Source of the DNA: Sinorhizobium arboris LMG 14919
GTDB taxonomy: Bacteria > Pseudomonadota > Alphaproteobacteria > Rhizobiales > Rhizobiaceae
Reading direction: 5' to 3'
Assembly (NCBI RefSeq): GCF_000427465.1
Contig: NZ_ATYB01000008.1
Location: 1,054,001-1,118,000, forward strand
Length of the DNA stretch: 64,000 nt
Below are positions 1 to 9,850 of the stretch, piece after piece. A program made the position numbers and the translations under genes. The notes beneath the pieces were generated by a model. It did not search any database, was not told where the DNA came from, and saw only the letters and a list, made by a program, of their open reading frames with translations. The number at the start of each line of letters is the position of its first letter. Position 1 is the stretch's first letter.

Positions 1-843
1 TTCCTGTCCCGGATGACCGGCGACCCGGCGGCCCTGTTTCTGCCCGTCGAAGCCTCCGCCGAGATGAAGGAGCAGTTCCGCGAGCTGCACGGACTGAACG
101 ATCCGATCCTCGTCCAGTTCGCCCGCTATGTGGGGGACGTCGCCACCGGCGACCTCGGTGAATCCCTGCGCAAGGCCCGCCCTGCGCTCGATGTCGTCCT
201 CGAAGCCTTCACCTGGACTCTCTGGCTTGCCGTCATCACGATGGCCCTGGTCACGGGAGCGGCTATCGTCGTCGGTTCGCTGGGCGCCTTCCGCTCCGGC
301 GGTTTCTTCGACCGACTGTCCTCGATGGTCTCGCTCATCGGTGCGTCGGTCCCGGACTTCTGGCTGGCGATCGTCGCCATCGTCATTTTCTCGATCAACT
401 TCGCGATCCTGCCGACATCCGGCACCGGATCGGTCGTGCACTGGATTCTGCCGATCGCGGTGCTCTTCGTCCGCCCCTTCGGGATCATCGTCCAGGTGGT
501 GCGCGGCTCCATGGTTAGCGCGCTGTCTTCGGCCTATGTGAAGACCGCGCGGGCCAAGGGCGTGAAGTCCGGGCCGATCATCTTCATCCACGCGCTGCGC
601 AATGCGATGCTGCCCGTCATCACGGTGGTCGGCGATCAGGCGGCGAGCCTGTTGAACGGCGCGGTCGTAGTCGAGACGATCTTCGGCTTTCCCGGCGTCG
701 GCAAGCTCATGATCGATTCCATTCTGCAGCGCGATTTCAACGTGGTGCTGGCGGCGATCCTCGTCACCGCCATTGCGATCTTCCTCATGAACGTGCTGAT
801 CGACCTCGCCTATGCGCTGCTCGATCCGCGAATCCGGCACTGA
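1..843 (+). CDS. Peptide/dipeptide-type ABC transporter permease (DppB-like), 5' truncated
   Basis: Inner-membrane permease of an oligopeptide/nickel-type ABC importer. The reading frame is open from base 1 (Phe-Leu-Ser-Arg before the first Met), so the true start lies upstream of the window. The visible part has about five hydrophobic segments and the conserved cytoplasmic loop (YVKTARAKGV, then HALRNAMLPV) that contacts the ATPase. It ends in the family-typical LLDPRIR. It is followed 14 bases later by the second permease and then the ATPase, so it is the upstream part of one operon. The binding protein is presumably further upstream, outside the window. The substrate cannot be told from sequence. 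Confidence 0.93.
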   Translation, partial: FLSRMTGDPAALFLPVEASAEMKEQFRELHGLNDPILVQFARYVGDVATGDLGESLRKARPALDVVLEAFTWTLWLAVITMALVTGAAIVVGSLGAFRSGGFFDRLSSMVSLIGASVPDFWLAIVAIVIFSINFAILPTSGTGSVVHWILPIAVLFVRPFGIIVQVVRGSMVSALSSAYVKTARAKGVKSGPIIFIHALRNAMLPVITVVGDQAASLLNGAVVVETIFGFPGVGKLMIDSILQRDFNVVLAAILVTAIAIFLMNVLIDLAYALLDPRIRH

Positions 844-857
844 GGAGGCAACGGACC

Positions 858-1781
858 ATGACCCTGGCAACCACCGATAATGTCATCGCCGCAGAGCCGT
901 CCTTCCCGGTCCGCATGATGCGCATGCTGCTGGCGGACAAGTTCGCGCTTTGCGCGGCGATCTTCCTTCTCGTCGTCCTCGTCATAGCCCTCATCGGCCC
1001 GGCCTGGCTGGGCGACCTCGCGACGAAGCAGAACCTGCGCGGCCGCAACCTGCCGCCATTCGACTGGACCCGCACCTGGGTCTGGTGGATGGGGGCCGAC
1101 GCGCTCGGCCGTCCGCTCTTCGCCCGCATCATCGTCGCCGCCCAGAACACCCTGATGGTCGCCGCTGGCGCCGTGATCCTCTCCTCGGTGATCGGCACCG
1201 TTCTCGGCCTCATCGCCGGCTTTTCCTCGCCGCGCATGAGCCAGATCATCATGCGTCTCGCCGACGTGATCATGTCCTTTCCGTCTCTGCTGATCGCAGT
1301 GATCGTGCTCTATGTGCTCGGCTCCTCGATCCTCAACCTCATGCTGGTGCTCGCCATCACCCGCATTCCGGTCTATCTGCGCACCACACGCGCCGAAGTG
1401 CTGGAGATCCGCGAGCGCATGTTCGTCCAGGCTGCCCGCGTCATGGGCGCCTCCAGCAAGCGCATCCTCTTCCGCCATATCCTGCCGGTCGTGCTGCCGA
1501 CGCTGACGACGCTCGCCACGCTCGATTTCGCCTATGTGATGCTGGCGGAGAGCGCGCTGTCCTTCCTCGGCATCGGCATCCAGCCGCCGGAAATCACCTG
1601 GGGCCTGATGATCTCGCAGGGGCGGCAATATCTGACCAACGCCTGGTGGCTCTCCTTCTGGCCCGGCCTTGCCATCATTCTCACCACCATGTCGCTCAAT
1701 CTGCTGTCCAACTGGATGCGGATCGCGCTCGATCCGGTACAGCGCTGGCGTCTCGAAATGAAGGGCGGCAAAAATGGCTGA
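858..1781 (+). CDS. Peptide-type ABC transporter permease (DppC-like)
   Basis: Second inner-membrane permease, 307 aa, the normal length for DppC/OppC. A short N-terminal cytoplasmic tail precedes the first membrane segment. A periplasmic loop carries WWMGADALGR, matching the family G-T-D-x-L-G-R motif, and is followed by several membrane segments. The EAA-type loop is RMFVQAARVMGASS, with HILPVVLPT after it. The ATG has an upstream GGAGG (tgaggaggcaacggacc). The stop overlaps the ATPase start by 8 bases, which points to translational coupling. Confidence 0.94.
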   Translation: MTLATTDNVIAAEPSFPVRMMRMLLADKFALCAAIFLLVVLVIALIGPAWLGDLATKQNLRGRNLPPFDWTRTWVWWMGADALGRPLFARIIVAAQNTLMVAAGAVILSSVIGTVLGLIAGFSSPRMSQIIMRLADVIMSFPSLLIAVIVLYVLGSSILNLMLVLAITRIPVYLRTTRAEVLEIRERMFVQAARVMGASSKRILFRHILPVVLPTLTTLATLDFAYVMLAESALSFLGIGIQPPEITWGLMISQGRQYLTNAWWLSFWPGLAIILTTMSLNLLSNWMRIALDPVQRWRLEMKGGKNG

Positions 1782-3420
1782 ACATCTGCTCGAGGTCCGT
1801 AACCTCTCCGTCGAGTTCCACACCGCGTCCGGCGTGGTCCATGCCGTGAAGTCGATCTCCTATCACCTCGACAAGGGCGAGACGCTGGCGATTCTCGGCG
1901 AAAGCGGTTCCGGCAAGTCGGTGTCCTCCGCGGCGATCATGAACCTCATCGACATGCCGCCGGGCCGCATCAGCGCCGGCGAAATCCTGCTCGACGGCAG
2001 GGACCTGCTGTCGATGCCCGCCGAGGAACGGCGCAAGATCAACGGCCGCCGGGTCGCCATGATCTTTCAGGATCCGCTCAGCCATCTCAATCCGGTCTAC
2101 AGCGTCGGCTGGCAGATCTCGGAAGCCATGACCACCCATGGACTCGCCGCCGGCAAGGCGCGCGAGGAAGCCCTGCGCCTGCTGGGCCGAGTCGGGATTC
2201 CCGACCCGGAGCGGGCAATGCGCAAATACCCGCACGAATTTTCGGGCGGTCAGCGCCAGCGCGTCATGATCGCGATGGCGCTGGCGCTCCGGCCGGATCT
2301 CCTGATTGCCGACGAACCGACGACCGCGCTCGACGTAACCGTGCAGGCGGAAGTGCTGAAGCTTCTGACGGAGCTGCAACGCGAAACGGGTATGGCGGTG
2401 CTCATCATCACCCACGATCTCGGCGTGGTCTCCGAGATCGCCGACCGGGTCGTCGTGATGGAAAAGGGCGTCCTCGTCGAAGCGGGAACCGTGCGCGAGA
2501 TCTACAAGAACCCGCAGCATCCCTATACGCAGAAGCTCATAGCCGCCGCCCCGGGCAAGGGCGTTATGCACGAACCCGGCACCCGCGCCGAACCCCTGCT
2601 CAGCGTGCGCGACGTGCGCAAGACCTACGGCTCCTTCGAAGCTCTGAAGGGCATCTCCTTCGATCTGATGGCGGGCGAGACCATGGCGGTGGTCGGAGAA
2701 AGCGGCTCCGGCAAGTCGACGCTTGCCCGTGCCCTGCTGCGTCTCGACGAGCCGGACAGCGGCACGGCGCTCTGGAAGGGCCGCGACCTGTTCACGCTGC
2801 CGCCGGCGGAGCTCTACAAGCTCAGGCGCGACCTCCAGATGGTGTTTCAGGACCCGACCCAGTCGCTCAATCCGCGCATGACGGTCTACCAGCTGATCTC
2901 CGAGGCCTGGGTGATCCACCCGGACATCCTGCCCAAGGCAAAATGGCGCGGGCGCGTGGCCGAGCTCCTGGTGCAGGTCGGCCTTTCGGCCGAGCACATG
3001 AGCCGCTATCCGCACCAGTTTTCGGGCGGCCAGCGGCAGCGTATCGCCATTGCCCGGGCGCTGGCGCTCGAGCCGGAGCTGATCATCTGCGACGAGGCCG
3101 TTTCCGCGCTCGACGTATCCGTGCAGGCGCAAGTGATCGAGCTTCTCGACAAGCTGCGCCGCGAGATGGGGATCGCCTTCATCTTCATCGCCCATGACCT
3201 CCCGGTCGTTCGCGATTTCGCCGATTACGTCATGGTGATGCAGCAGGGAGAGGTCGTCGAGCTCGGCACCGTCCGCGAGGTCTTCGATACGCCGCGGCAG
3301 GCCTATACCCGCGCCCTTCTCGCGGCCAGCCTCGATCCCGATCCGGATGCAAAGGCCGACCACCTCGCATCGGTGCCGGCCGAGGCTGCCGACATTCTCA
3401 TCCCAAAGCGGAGTCACTGA
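1774..3420 (+). CDS. Fused double ABC ATPase of a peptide-type importer (DppD-DppF fusion)
   Basis: A single 548-aa protein with two complete nucleotide-binding domains, which power the importer formed by the two permeases upstream. Domain 1 (about residues 5-260) has Walker A GESGSGKS and signature FSGGQRQRV. Domain 2 (about 275-530) repeats both motifs ([17 protein letters not shown]). Each ends with the oligopeptide-type C-terminal region (HPYTQKL and [14 protein letters not shown]). DppD and DppF are usually separate genes; the fused form is common in rhizobia. It overlaps the preceding permease by 8 bases and the following DapA-like gene by one base. Confidence 0.94.
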   Translation: MAEHLLEVRNLSVEFHTASGVVHAVKSISYHLDKGETLAILGESGSGKSVSSAAIMNLIDMPPGRISAGEILLDGRDLLSMPAEERRKINGRRVAMIFQDPLSHLNPVYSVGWQISEAMTTHGLAAGKAREEALRLLGRVGIPDPERAMRKYPHEFSGGQRQRVMIAMALALRPDLLIADEPTTALDVTVQAEVLKLLTELQRETGMAVLIITHDLGVVSEIADRVVVMEKGVLVEAGTVREIYKNPQHPYTQKLIAAAPGKGVMHEPGTRAEPLLSVRDVRKTYGSFEALKGISFDLMAGETMAVVGESGSGKSTLARALLRLDEPDSGTALWKGRDLFTLPPAELYKLRRDLQMVFQDPTQSLNPRMTVYQLISEAWVIHPDILPKAKWRGRVAELLVQVGLSAEHMSRYPHQFSGGQRQRIAIARALALEPELIICDEAVSALDVSVQAQVIELLDKLRREMGIAFIFIAHDLPVVRDFADYVMVMQQGEVVELGTVREVFDTPRQAYTRALLAASLDPDPDAKADHLASVPAEAADILIPKRSH

Positions 3421-4301
3421 TGTCCAAGAAAGCCTTCGTCGCCCTCGTCACCTGCTTCAACGAGGACGAGACGATCAATTACGAGGCGACCCGTGCCCAG
3501 GTGCGCCGTCAGGTCGCCGCCGGCAACAACATCATGTGCGCCGGCACCAATGGCGATTTCACCGCGCTCACGCACGAGGAGAAGATCCGCCTTACCGAGG
3601 AAGTGGTCGACGAGGTCGGCGGCCGCGTCGATGTCATCGTCAATGCCGGCATGCCCGCGACCTTCGAAACGCTGCAGCTCGCGCGCGCCTTCGACCGCAT
3701 CGGCGTCAGCGGCATCGCCGTCATCACCCCCTTCTTCATCGCCTGTACGCAGGACGGCCTGATCCGGCACTTCTCGACGGTCGCCGATGCCGTAGAGACA
3801 CCGGTCTATCTCTATGACATTCCCTCCCGCACCCAGAACCACATCGAGCCGGAAACGGCGCTGAAGCTTTCAGCGCACGGCAATATCGCCGGGATCAAGG
3901 ATTCCGGTGGTGCGCAGGATACGCTCGAGGCCTATCTGCAGGTGGCGCGCGACGTGCCGGGCTTCGAAGTCTATTCCGGCCCCGATCATCTGGTTCTCTG
4001 GTCGCTGCAGAACGGTGCGGCCGGCTGCATTTCCGGCCTCGGCAACGCCATGCCGGAGGTGCTTGCCGGTATTCTCAACGCGTTCAACAACGGGGACACG
4101 GCCGAGGCGGAACGCCAGCAGGCAATCTACACAGCCTTCCGCACCGAACTTTATGCCCTCGGCTTCCCGCCCGCTTTGGTCAAGCGCTCGCTCTACCTAC
4201 AGGACTCCTCCGTCGGCGCTTCGCGCCAGCCGGCGCTGCTCCCGAACGAGAAGCAGGACGAAAGTATCCGGGAGATTCTGGTGCGGCACCAGCTGCTGTA
4301 A
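3420..4301 (+). CDS. DapA-family Schiff-base aldolase/lyase
   Basis: 293-aa TIM-barrel protein of the dihydrodipicolinate synthase/N-acetylneuraminate lyase family. The Schiff-base lysine is visible in IAGIKDSGG (about residue 160) and the catalytic Tyr in YLYDIPSR (about 133). The pyruvate-carboxylate motif region reads AGTNGDF, a variant of the GTTGE type. The ATG overlaps the TGA of the transporter ATPase by one base, so it is the last gene of the import operon. It probably acts on the imported substrate or a keto-acid derivative, rather than in lysine synthesis. The substrate is not predictable. Confidence 0.88.
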   Translation: MSKKAFVALVTCFNEDETINYEATRAQVRRQVAAGNNIMCAGTNGDFTALTHEEKIRLTEEVVDEVGGRVDVIVNAGMPATFETLQLARAFDRIGVSGIAVITPFFIACTQDGLIRHFSTVADAVETPVYLYDIPSRTQNHIEPETALKLSAHGNIAGIKDSGGAQDTLEAYLQVARDVPGFEVYSGPDHLVLWSLQNGAAGCISGLGNAMPEVLAGILNAFNNGDTAEAERQQAIYTAFRTELYALGFPPALVKRSLYLQDSSVGASRQPALLPNEKQDESIREILVRHQLL

Positions 4302-4503
4302 GAGCGGTTCCCCTACCCGTTCATCTCGAAGCTCTCGTTTACCGGACCGGTACAGGACCGACCCGGCAGTCAGCATTGCACGCCAACATGCATGGTTACC
4401 GGCCCGACAGGGCCCTCGACGGCGAAAATGAAGGAATTTCTCATGGGAGCGAGCCGCAAGCTCTCGTGATTTAGAGCACTTCCAGGTCCGTGACCGCGTG
4501 ATT

Positions 4504-5454
4504 TCAGAATGTGAGATCATCCGCCGACCGGAGCAAGGCGAAGGCCTCGTCGATCGTCGGCATTACGCGCCCGGCCCCGCGCCGCGCAACCGCCAATGCA
4601 CCGAAAGCGTTGGCCAGCCGGCAGCATTCCTGTCTCGTCATGCCGGCGAGGCGCCCATGGATGTGCCCGGCGGCAAAGGCGTCGCCGGCCCCGGTGGTAT
4701 CGACGACATCTGCCGGCAGCCAGGAGGCGCTTTCCCGTCCCTGAGCGTCATAAAGCCATGACAGTCCCTCTTTCGCCTTCACGGCCACACGTTTTACGCC
4801 GAGGTCAAGGAGGGTGCGAACCGCCTCGTCCAGATCTATCCCGGACGGTTTGCCTGCGAGCGGGGACAAATCCGTATCGGCGAGTACGATCGTGTCCAGG
4901 CTTGGCAGCAGGGGCCTGACGCCCGACGCTAGCTCCGAAACGACACCGCCCGGAATGTCCAACGTGATCGGAATGCCCCGTGCGACGGCCATGTCGATTG
5001 CATATTCGGCGGCGTCGGACTGCGGGCTCTGCAGCAGGGCGTAGCCGGATAGATGGAAGAGTTCCGCGGCATCGAATACCGCGTCACTGAATGCGCCCGG
5101 TGAAAGTTGCACGTTGGCGCCCCGATAGGCGAACATCGTGCGCTCGCCGGTCCTGCCGACGGCCACGACATTGATTTGGGTCGGCTCTGCGTCGTCGCGA
5201 CCGATCCAACCGGTGTCGATTCCCTCCGCCCGCAGATCGGAAAGGGCCTTATCGCCCCAGGCATCATTCCCGAGCCTGCCGATCAGCCGGCAACGGTGCC
5301 GCGACCGCGCAAGGGCAATGGCCGTGTTCGTCGCGGAACCGCCGAGAGCCGTTGTCTGGGCGGTCGCTATCGCCTCGCCGCCTTCGGCGGGATAGGCGGG
5401 GACATCGAGCACCACGTCGATGTTGATATCTCCAAGCAAGACGATAGCGGACAT
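4504..5454 (-). CDS. PfkB-family carbohydrate/nucleoside kinase
   Basis: 316-aa cytoplasmic kinase of the ribokinase/PfkB family. It has the N-terminal GDINIDV strand, a GGSATNTA motif for substrate binding, and the C-terminal catalytic motif DTTGAGDAF, where the Asp is the base. It is the last gene of a leftward operon (binding protein, two permeases, PLP enzyme, PfkB), so it probably phosphorylates the imported sugar, sugar-amine or nucleoside-like substrate. The exact substrate is unknown. The gap to the PLP gene is 57 bases. Confidence 0.9.
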   Translation of the reverse strand: MSAIVLLGDINIDVVLDVPAYPAEGGEAIATAQTTALGGSATNTAIALARSRHRCRLIGRLGNDAWGDKALSDLRAEGIDTGWIGRDDAEPTQINVVAVGRTGERTMFAYRGANVQLSPGAFSDAVFDAAELFHLSGYALLQSPQSDAAEYAIDMAVARGIPITLDIPGGVVSELASGVRPLLPSLDTIVLADTDLSPLAGKPSGIDLDEAVRTLLDLGVKRVAVKAKEGLSWLYDAQGRESASWLPADVVDTTGAGDAFAAGHIHGRLAGMTRQECCRLANAFGALAVARRGAGRVMPTIDEAFALLRSADDLTF

Positions 5455-5511
5455 GTGGCTGCCTTAGAGCACTCCCAAGGTCTTTTCGTGGAAGCGCATA
5501 GCTGCAAAGAA

Positions 5512-6714
5512 TCAGATTTCGATATGCATCTGCTCGATCGCCCGGTCCACATCGGCGATGATGTCGTCGATATGCTCGATGCCGACGGAGAAACGCACGA
5601 GCCCGTCCACGACGCCCATTGCCTCCCTCTCCTGGCTCGGAATGTCCAGGAAGGCCATGGTGGCGGGCACCTGCGTGGTCGTTCTGAGCCCTCCGAGGCT
5701 TGCAGCAAAGCTGCAAAGCTGCAGCCGCTTCAATAGCCGAACGCCCGACGCCTCGTCATCGACCTGGAATGAGAGCATCGCCCCGCCGCCGCGCAACTGC
5801 TTGCTGGCGGATACGTGGTTCGGATGCGAAGGCAGGCCGGGATAGAAGACGCGCTTGACCCTGGGGTGAGCCTCGAGATGCTTTGCGAGCGCCAGCGCAT
5901 TTGCGCATTGCTTCTCCAGGCGCAGTGCCAGGGTCTGCGCCCCGCGCAAAAGCAGCCATGCATTGAAGGGCGAAAGCGGCGCTCCCAGCTTGTTTAACGT
6001 GTTCCAGCGCACGTCTTCGAGCCAGTCGGGCGGCAGGATGTCGGACTTGAGAGTGATGACTCCGCCCACCGCATCATTATGTCCGCCGATGAACTTGGTC
6101 GCGCTCTCGACGACGACGTCGACGCCGAAATCATGCGGCCGGCAGACCGCCGGCGACGCAAAGGTATTGTCGCAGATCACCACGATGCCGCGCGCATGCG
6201 CCAACTCCACGAGCGCCTTCAGCGGCGGCACCTTCATCGTCGGATTGGCGATGGCCTCGACATAGAGCACCTTCGTTTCTTCCGTAAGCGCATTCTCGAC
6301 CGCCCTCACATCGGTGCAGTCCACCAGGCTCACCTTAAGCCCGAAATCCTGGGCGCGATGATCGAAGAATTCATGGGTACTCGAATAGGTCGTCAGATCC
6401 GCGACGATATGATCGCCGGCCTTCAGAATGCCGAACAATGCATGCGAGATCGCCGCCATTCCCGATGCGGTTGCGAGGCACGCCGTGCCGCCGGTGAGCT
6501 TGGCGATATGTTCTTCGAACCTGTACTCCGTCGGATTGCCGCAGCGCGAATAGATATTCACTTCCTTGCGCGCCCCGGCGACGATCCGATCGTAGATGTC
6601 CCCCTCATATTGGAAATTCGCCGACATATAGATCGGGTAGCTGATCGACTGGGAATGTTCCTCCGGCGCGTAGAAGACGGCCTGGCTTGCAAAATCGAGT
6701 TCTTTGGGGGACAT
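5512..6714 (-). CDS. Cys/Met-metabolism PLP-dependent enzyme (gamma-lyase/synthase family)
   Basis: 400-aa fold-type I PLP enzyme resembling cystathionine gamma-synthase/lyase and methionine gamma-lyase. The PLP lysine is in ESATKFIGGHND (about residue 205). The PLP-phosphate site is near SGMAAIS, and YEAIANPT-like VLYVEAIANPT precedes the cofactor Asp in ICDNTF. It is set inside a sugar-type ABC operon, between the MalG-like permease and the PfkB kinase, which is unusual for sulfur amino-acid metabolism. It may eliminate or transfer a thiol/amine group from the imported compound. This context-based role is an inference. Confidence 0.9.
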   Translation of the reverse strand: MSPKELDFASQAVFYAPEEHSQSISYPIYMSANFQYEGDIYDRIVAGARKEVNIYSRCGNPTEYRFEEHIAKLTGGTACLATASGMAAISHALFGILKAGDHIVADLTTYSSTHEFFDHRAQDFGLKVSLVDCTDVRAVENALTEETKVLYVEAIANPTMKVPPLKALVELAHARGIVVICDNTFASPAVCRPHDFGVDVVVESATKFIGGHNDAVGGVITLKSDILPPDWLEDVRWNTLNKLGAPLSPFNAWLLLRGAQTLALRLEKQCANALALAKHLEAHPRVKRVFYPGLPSHPNHVSASKQLRGGGAMLSFQVDDEASGVRLLKRLQLCSFAASLGGLRTTTQVPATMAFLDIPSQEREAMGVVDGLVRFSVGIEHIDDIIADVDRAIEQMHIEI

Positions 6715-6757
6715 CGCGACTCTCCTGGAAATTTGGCGGCGGCACCGGTTCGGCGGT

Positions 6758-7594
6758 TCACTCCTTGACGGCTCCGCCGATAAGGGCCGCCGTGATCTGG
6801 CGTTCGAAGAAAACGAAGAGGATGAGCGGTGCGATGGCTGCGATGAGGATCGCAGCCAGCATCACCGGGTAATTGGTTATGTGCTCGCCGACGAAATCGG
6901 TCAGACCCACGGGCAAGGTCTTGCGTGCCGGGCTGTTGATGAAGACGACGGGGAACAGGAAGTCGTTCCAGACCCAGATCATGTTGACGATTGCGACAGT
7001 AAACATGGCGGGGCGGGCAATGGGCAGCGCCACCCGCAGGAAGATCTTCCACTCCGAGGCACCGTCCATCCTGGCGGCGTCGAACAGGTCGCGCGGGAGC
7101 GTGTTGAAGAACGCCTGCATGATGAAGATCGAGACGGGCACGTTGAAAGCGGCTGTCGGCAGTATGACGCCGAGATGGGTATCGAGAAGGCCCGCGCCGC
7201 GCAGCATGACGACCAGCGGTACAAGTGCGACATAGGCCGGAATCGCCATTGCGGCGGTCATGCTCAATTCGACTGCCGGCAGCCAACGCGGCCGATAGGC
7301 AGAAAGCGCGAACCCGGCGAGTGTCGCAAGGATGACCGTTATCATGGTCGCGCCCGCCATGATCAGCAGCGAGTTGACGGCATAGCCCCCCAAGGCTCCG
7401 CCACTCCACGCGCCGACATAGGCATCGAGGGAGAAGCTCTTCGGCAGCGACCAGACGGAACGCATGAACTCCCTGTTGGTCTTGAAGGTGCTGTAAATCA
7501 TCCAGACGAATGGAAAAATCACCATCAGCACATGCGCCGTCAGCACTGCCAGCACGATGGTACTTGTCAGATTCCAGCGGCGGACTGAGGTCAT
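6758..7594 (-). CDS. Carbohydrate ABC transporter permease (MalG-like)
   Basis: 278-aa inner-membrane permease of the CUT1 type. An N-terminal membrane segment is followed by the family motif FPFVWMIYSTFKTN. The EAA loop is FDAARMDGASEWKIFLRVALP (about residues 185-205), and the protein ends FFERQITAALIGGAVKE. The start was placed at the ATG that overlaps the MalF-like stop (ATGA), because the frame is open much further upstream only as a shadow of that gene. It pairs with the MalF-like permease and the binding protein. No ATPase is encoded in this operon. Confidence 0.92.
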   Translation of the reverse strand: MTSVRRWNLTSTIVLAVLTAHVLMVIFPFVWMIYSTFKTNREFMRSVWSLPKSFSLDAYVGAWSGGALGGYAVNSLLIMAGATMITVILATLAGFALSAYRPRWLPAVELSMTAAMAIPAYVALVPLVVMLRGAGLLDTHLGVILPTAAFNVPVSIFIMQAFFNTLPRDLFDAARMDGASEWKIFLRVALPIARPAMFTVAIVNMIWVWNDFLFPVVFINSPARKTLPVGLTDFVGEHITNYPVMLAAILIAAIAPLILFVFFERQITAALIGGAVKE

Positions 7595-8499
7595 GACCAG
7601 GCCCCTGCGCCCGCACCCACCCGCTTCAGGTAGCGGAAAGCGATCCATGCTCCGAGTGCGGTCAGCACCATCTGGGCGAAGCCGATCGTCGCCGCGTAAC
7701 CCATCTCGAAGCTTCCGAAGCCCATCTTGTAGAGATAGGTCGACACCACTTCGCTCGCGTGATTGGGCCCGCCATTCGTCAGGACGAAGACAAGAGAAAA
7801 GGTCTTGAGCGAACCGATGATCGCCAGAAGCGAATTGGCGCGCACGGCGTCCCACACCATGGGCATAGTGATCGAAAAGAACTTGCGGAACTCGCCGGCA
7901 CCGTCGATTTCCGCGGCCTCGTAGACGCCTTCCGGCACGTTGCGCACGGCGGCCACGAAAAGAAGCACATAGAGGCCGAGATAGGTGAAGCTCATGACGA
8001 CGACCACGGCGGAGAATGCGGTTGCGGATTCTCCGAGCCAACCGCGCTTGAGGCTGTCTAGACCGATTGCCGAAAGCGCCGCATTCACGAGGCCGAAATA
8101 CGGATTGTACATGAAGCGCCAGAGCAGCCCGATGCAGATTTCGCTGACCATGACCGGCACGAGATAGAAGAAGAGGAAAATCCGGCTGAAGGCAGGAACG
8201 ATACGGACGAGGCAATAGGCGATTGCGAGCGCCAGAAAGACTTGCAGAACGATTGCCGAGAGCGCCACCAGGATGTTGCGAAAGAGCGCTTGCCAGAAGA
8301 TCGCATCACCGGCGAGACGCACGAAATTTCCCGCGGCAAGAAATTGCGGAGCCGAGGCACCATCCCAGCGGAAGAGAGAAAGCCAGCCTGCATAGGCCAC
8401 CGGATAGGCGACGAAGGCGAAGACGAAGACCAAGGCGGGCGACAGAAAAAGAATGGCAGCCCGGTTGTATCTCTTTGCAAAGCCTATGCCAGCGCTCAT
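7591..8499 (-). CDS. Carbohydrate ABC transporter permease (MalF-like)
   Basis: 302-aa inner-membrane permease with six predicted membrane segments. The coupling loop is YEAAEIDGAGEFRKFFSITMP (about residues 200-220), diagnostic for CUT1 sugar importers. It lies downstream of the binding protein, separated by a gap holding a strong hairpin, and overlaps the MalG-like gene by four bases. Confidence 0.92.
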   Translation of the reverse strand: MSAGIGFAKRYNRAAILFLSPALVFVFAFVAYPVAYAGWLSLFRWDGASAPQFLAAGNFVRLAGDAIFWQALFRNILVALSAIVLQVFLALAIAYCLVRIVPAFSRIFLFFYLVPVMVSEICIGLLWRFMYNPYFGLVNAALSAIGLDSLKRGWLGESATAFSAVVVVMSFTYLGLYVLLFVAAVRNVPEGVYEAAEIDGAGEFRKFFSITMPMVWDAVRANSLLAIIGSLKTFSLVFVLTNGGPNHASEVVSTYLYKMGFGSFEMGYAATIGFAQMVLTALGAWIAFRYLKRVGAGAGAWS

Positions 8500-8514
8500 G
8501 CTTTTCCCTCAAGA

Positions 8515-8540
8515 TTCCGGCCGCAGGCCAGCGGCCGGAA
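8515..8540 (-). terminator. Intercistronic hairpin between binding-protein and permease genes
   Basis: A perfect 10-bp inverted repeat (TTCCGGCCGC and GCGGCCGGAA around a 6-base loop) lies between the binding-protein stop and the MalF start. There is no U-tract, so it is more likely an attenuator or mRNA-stabilising hairpin that raises binding-protein output over permeases than a full terminator. That is common in ABC operons. Confidence 0.6.
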
Positions 8541-8557
8541 CGTTTGCCCAAGGCGGA

Positions 8558-9808
8558 CTATTTGGCTGCCCGCAACGCATCCTCGAGGCGCTTGGCCGCG
8601 TCCGCGGGCGACAGCGAGCCGTCGAGCACCCCCTGCAGCGAACTGTAATAGATGTTTGTCGCCGCGGGCGGCATGGCGGTGTCGTAAAAGGGATCCAGGT
8701 GGCCGGCGCCCTTCATCAGGTTGCTGCTGATGTCGTAGAGGACCGGACCCGCTGCCGTTTCGGTGGTGGCGTCCTTGACGGTCACCATCGTCTTGCGCAA
8801 CTCGACGTACTTCGTCATCACCTCGCGCGAAGTAAGAAACTTCAGCAAGGTAACCGCGTCGCCCTTGTCCTCCGCCTTCTGCGATATGCCGAAACTTGCG
8901 GCGACGCCGGCGAGCACGTCGGACTGGTCGCCGGCCCCGCCCTCGACGGCCGGGAAGGCGAAATAACCGAGGTCGAAGCCTTCCGGCGCGTCCGCCGATG
9001 CGCCGATCTGCCAGGTGCCGTTCAGCATCATGGCGGCCTGACCGTTGAGGAAGAGCATATTGGCTTCCTGGTCGCTCATACCGTTGAAGCCGATCGGGAA
9101 ATATTCCTTGCCGGCAATTTCGGCGACCAATTCCATTGCCTTGGTCGCCTCGGCGCCAAGCGTCGCGTCCGGATCCTTGTTCGCGAAACTCGAGACGACA
9201 CCCGAGCCCTTGAGCCGCATCTCGAGATACTGGAACCAGAACGTGGCCGGCCAGGAGTCCTTGTTGCCGAGCGCGAAGGGAACGAAACCGTCGCCTTTCA
9301 CCTTCTCGGCAAGGGCGAGCAGTTCGTCATAGGTCTTCGGCACTGTCCAGCCGTTCTCGGTAAAAAGCGCCTTGTCGTACCAGAACACGACGGAATCGAC
9401 GTCTACGGGCACGGCATAGGTCTTGCCGTCCTTGCTTGTCTGGGCGATCGCGCTTTCGAGAAAGCTTTCGCGCCACCCGTCCTTGGCGAGCTCTTCGTCG
9501 AGGGCATACATCTGCCCGCCATTGACGAAAGCGTTCAGGAAGCCGCCCGGCAGCGTGTAGAATACATCCGGAGGATTGCCAGAGGCCATGGCGGTATTGA
9601 GCTTCGTCTTGTAGGCCGACTGCTCGGCGGCGACCACGTCGAGCTTGACGTCGGGATGCGCCTTGGCGAATTCGCCGAGGGCGAAATCGATGAATTCGAC
9701 CTTGTCCTGCTGCCCCGCATAGGCGTGCCAGAACGAAAGTTCTCCGGCGGAAGCCGGGATTGCGGTAAGCGCGGCGGCGGCGGCGATCAGAAGACGTTTC
9801 AGACTCAC
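8558..9808 (-). CDS. Extracellular solute-binding protein, sugar ABC type
   Basis: 416-aa periplasmic binding protein (family 1, CUT1). It starts at a GTG preceded by GGGGAGGAT; an ATG further upstream lacks an RBS and would put extra residues before the signal peptide. The signal peptide (KRLLIAAAAALTAIPASA) is followed by ELSFWHAYAG, the usual mature N-terminus. Residues near 120-135 (VPVDVDSVVFWYDKALF) match the canonical segment of the family. It is the first gene of the leftward operon and is divergent from the RpiR regulator. The ligand is unknown. Confidence 0.92.
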   Translation of the reverse strand: MSLKRLLIAAAAALTAIPASAGELSFWHAYAGQQDKVEFIDFALGEFAKAHPDVKLDVVAAEQSAYKTKLNTAMASGNPPDVFYTLPGGFLNAFVNGGQMYALDEELAKDGWRESFLESAIAQTSKDGKTYAVPVDVDSVVFWYDKALFTENGWTVPKTYDELLALAEKVKGDGFVPFALGNKDSWPATFWFQYLEMRLKGSGVVSSFANKDPDATLGAEATKAMELVAEIAGKEYFPIGFNGMSDQEANMLFLNGQAAMMLNGTWQIGASADAPEGFDLGYFAFPAVEGGAGDQSDVLAGVAASFGISQKAEDKGDAVTLLKFLTSREVMTKYVELRKTMVTVKDATTETAAGPVLYDISSNLMKGAGHLDPFYDTAMPPAATNIYYSSLQGVLDGSLSPADAAKRLEDALRAAK

Positions 9809-9850
9809 GGTATCCTCCCCGTTTTCGGCGGCCGGCCTGCCGCCATTTGC

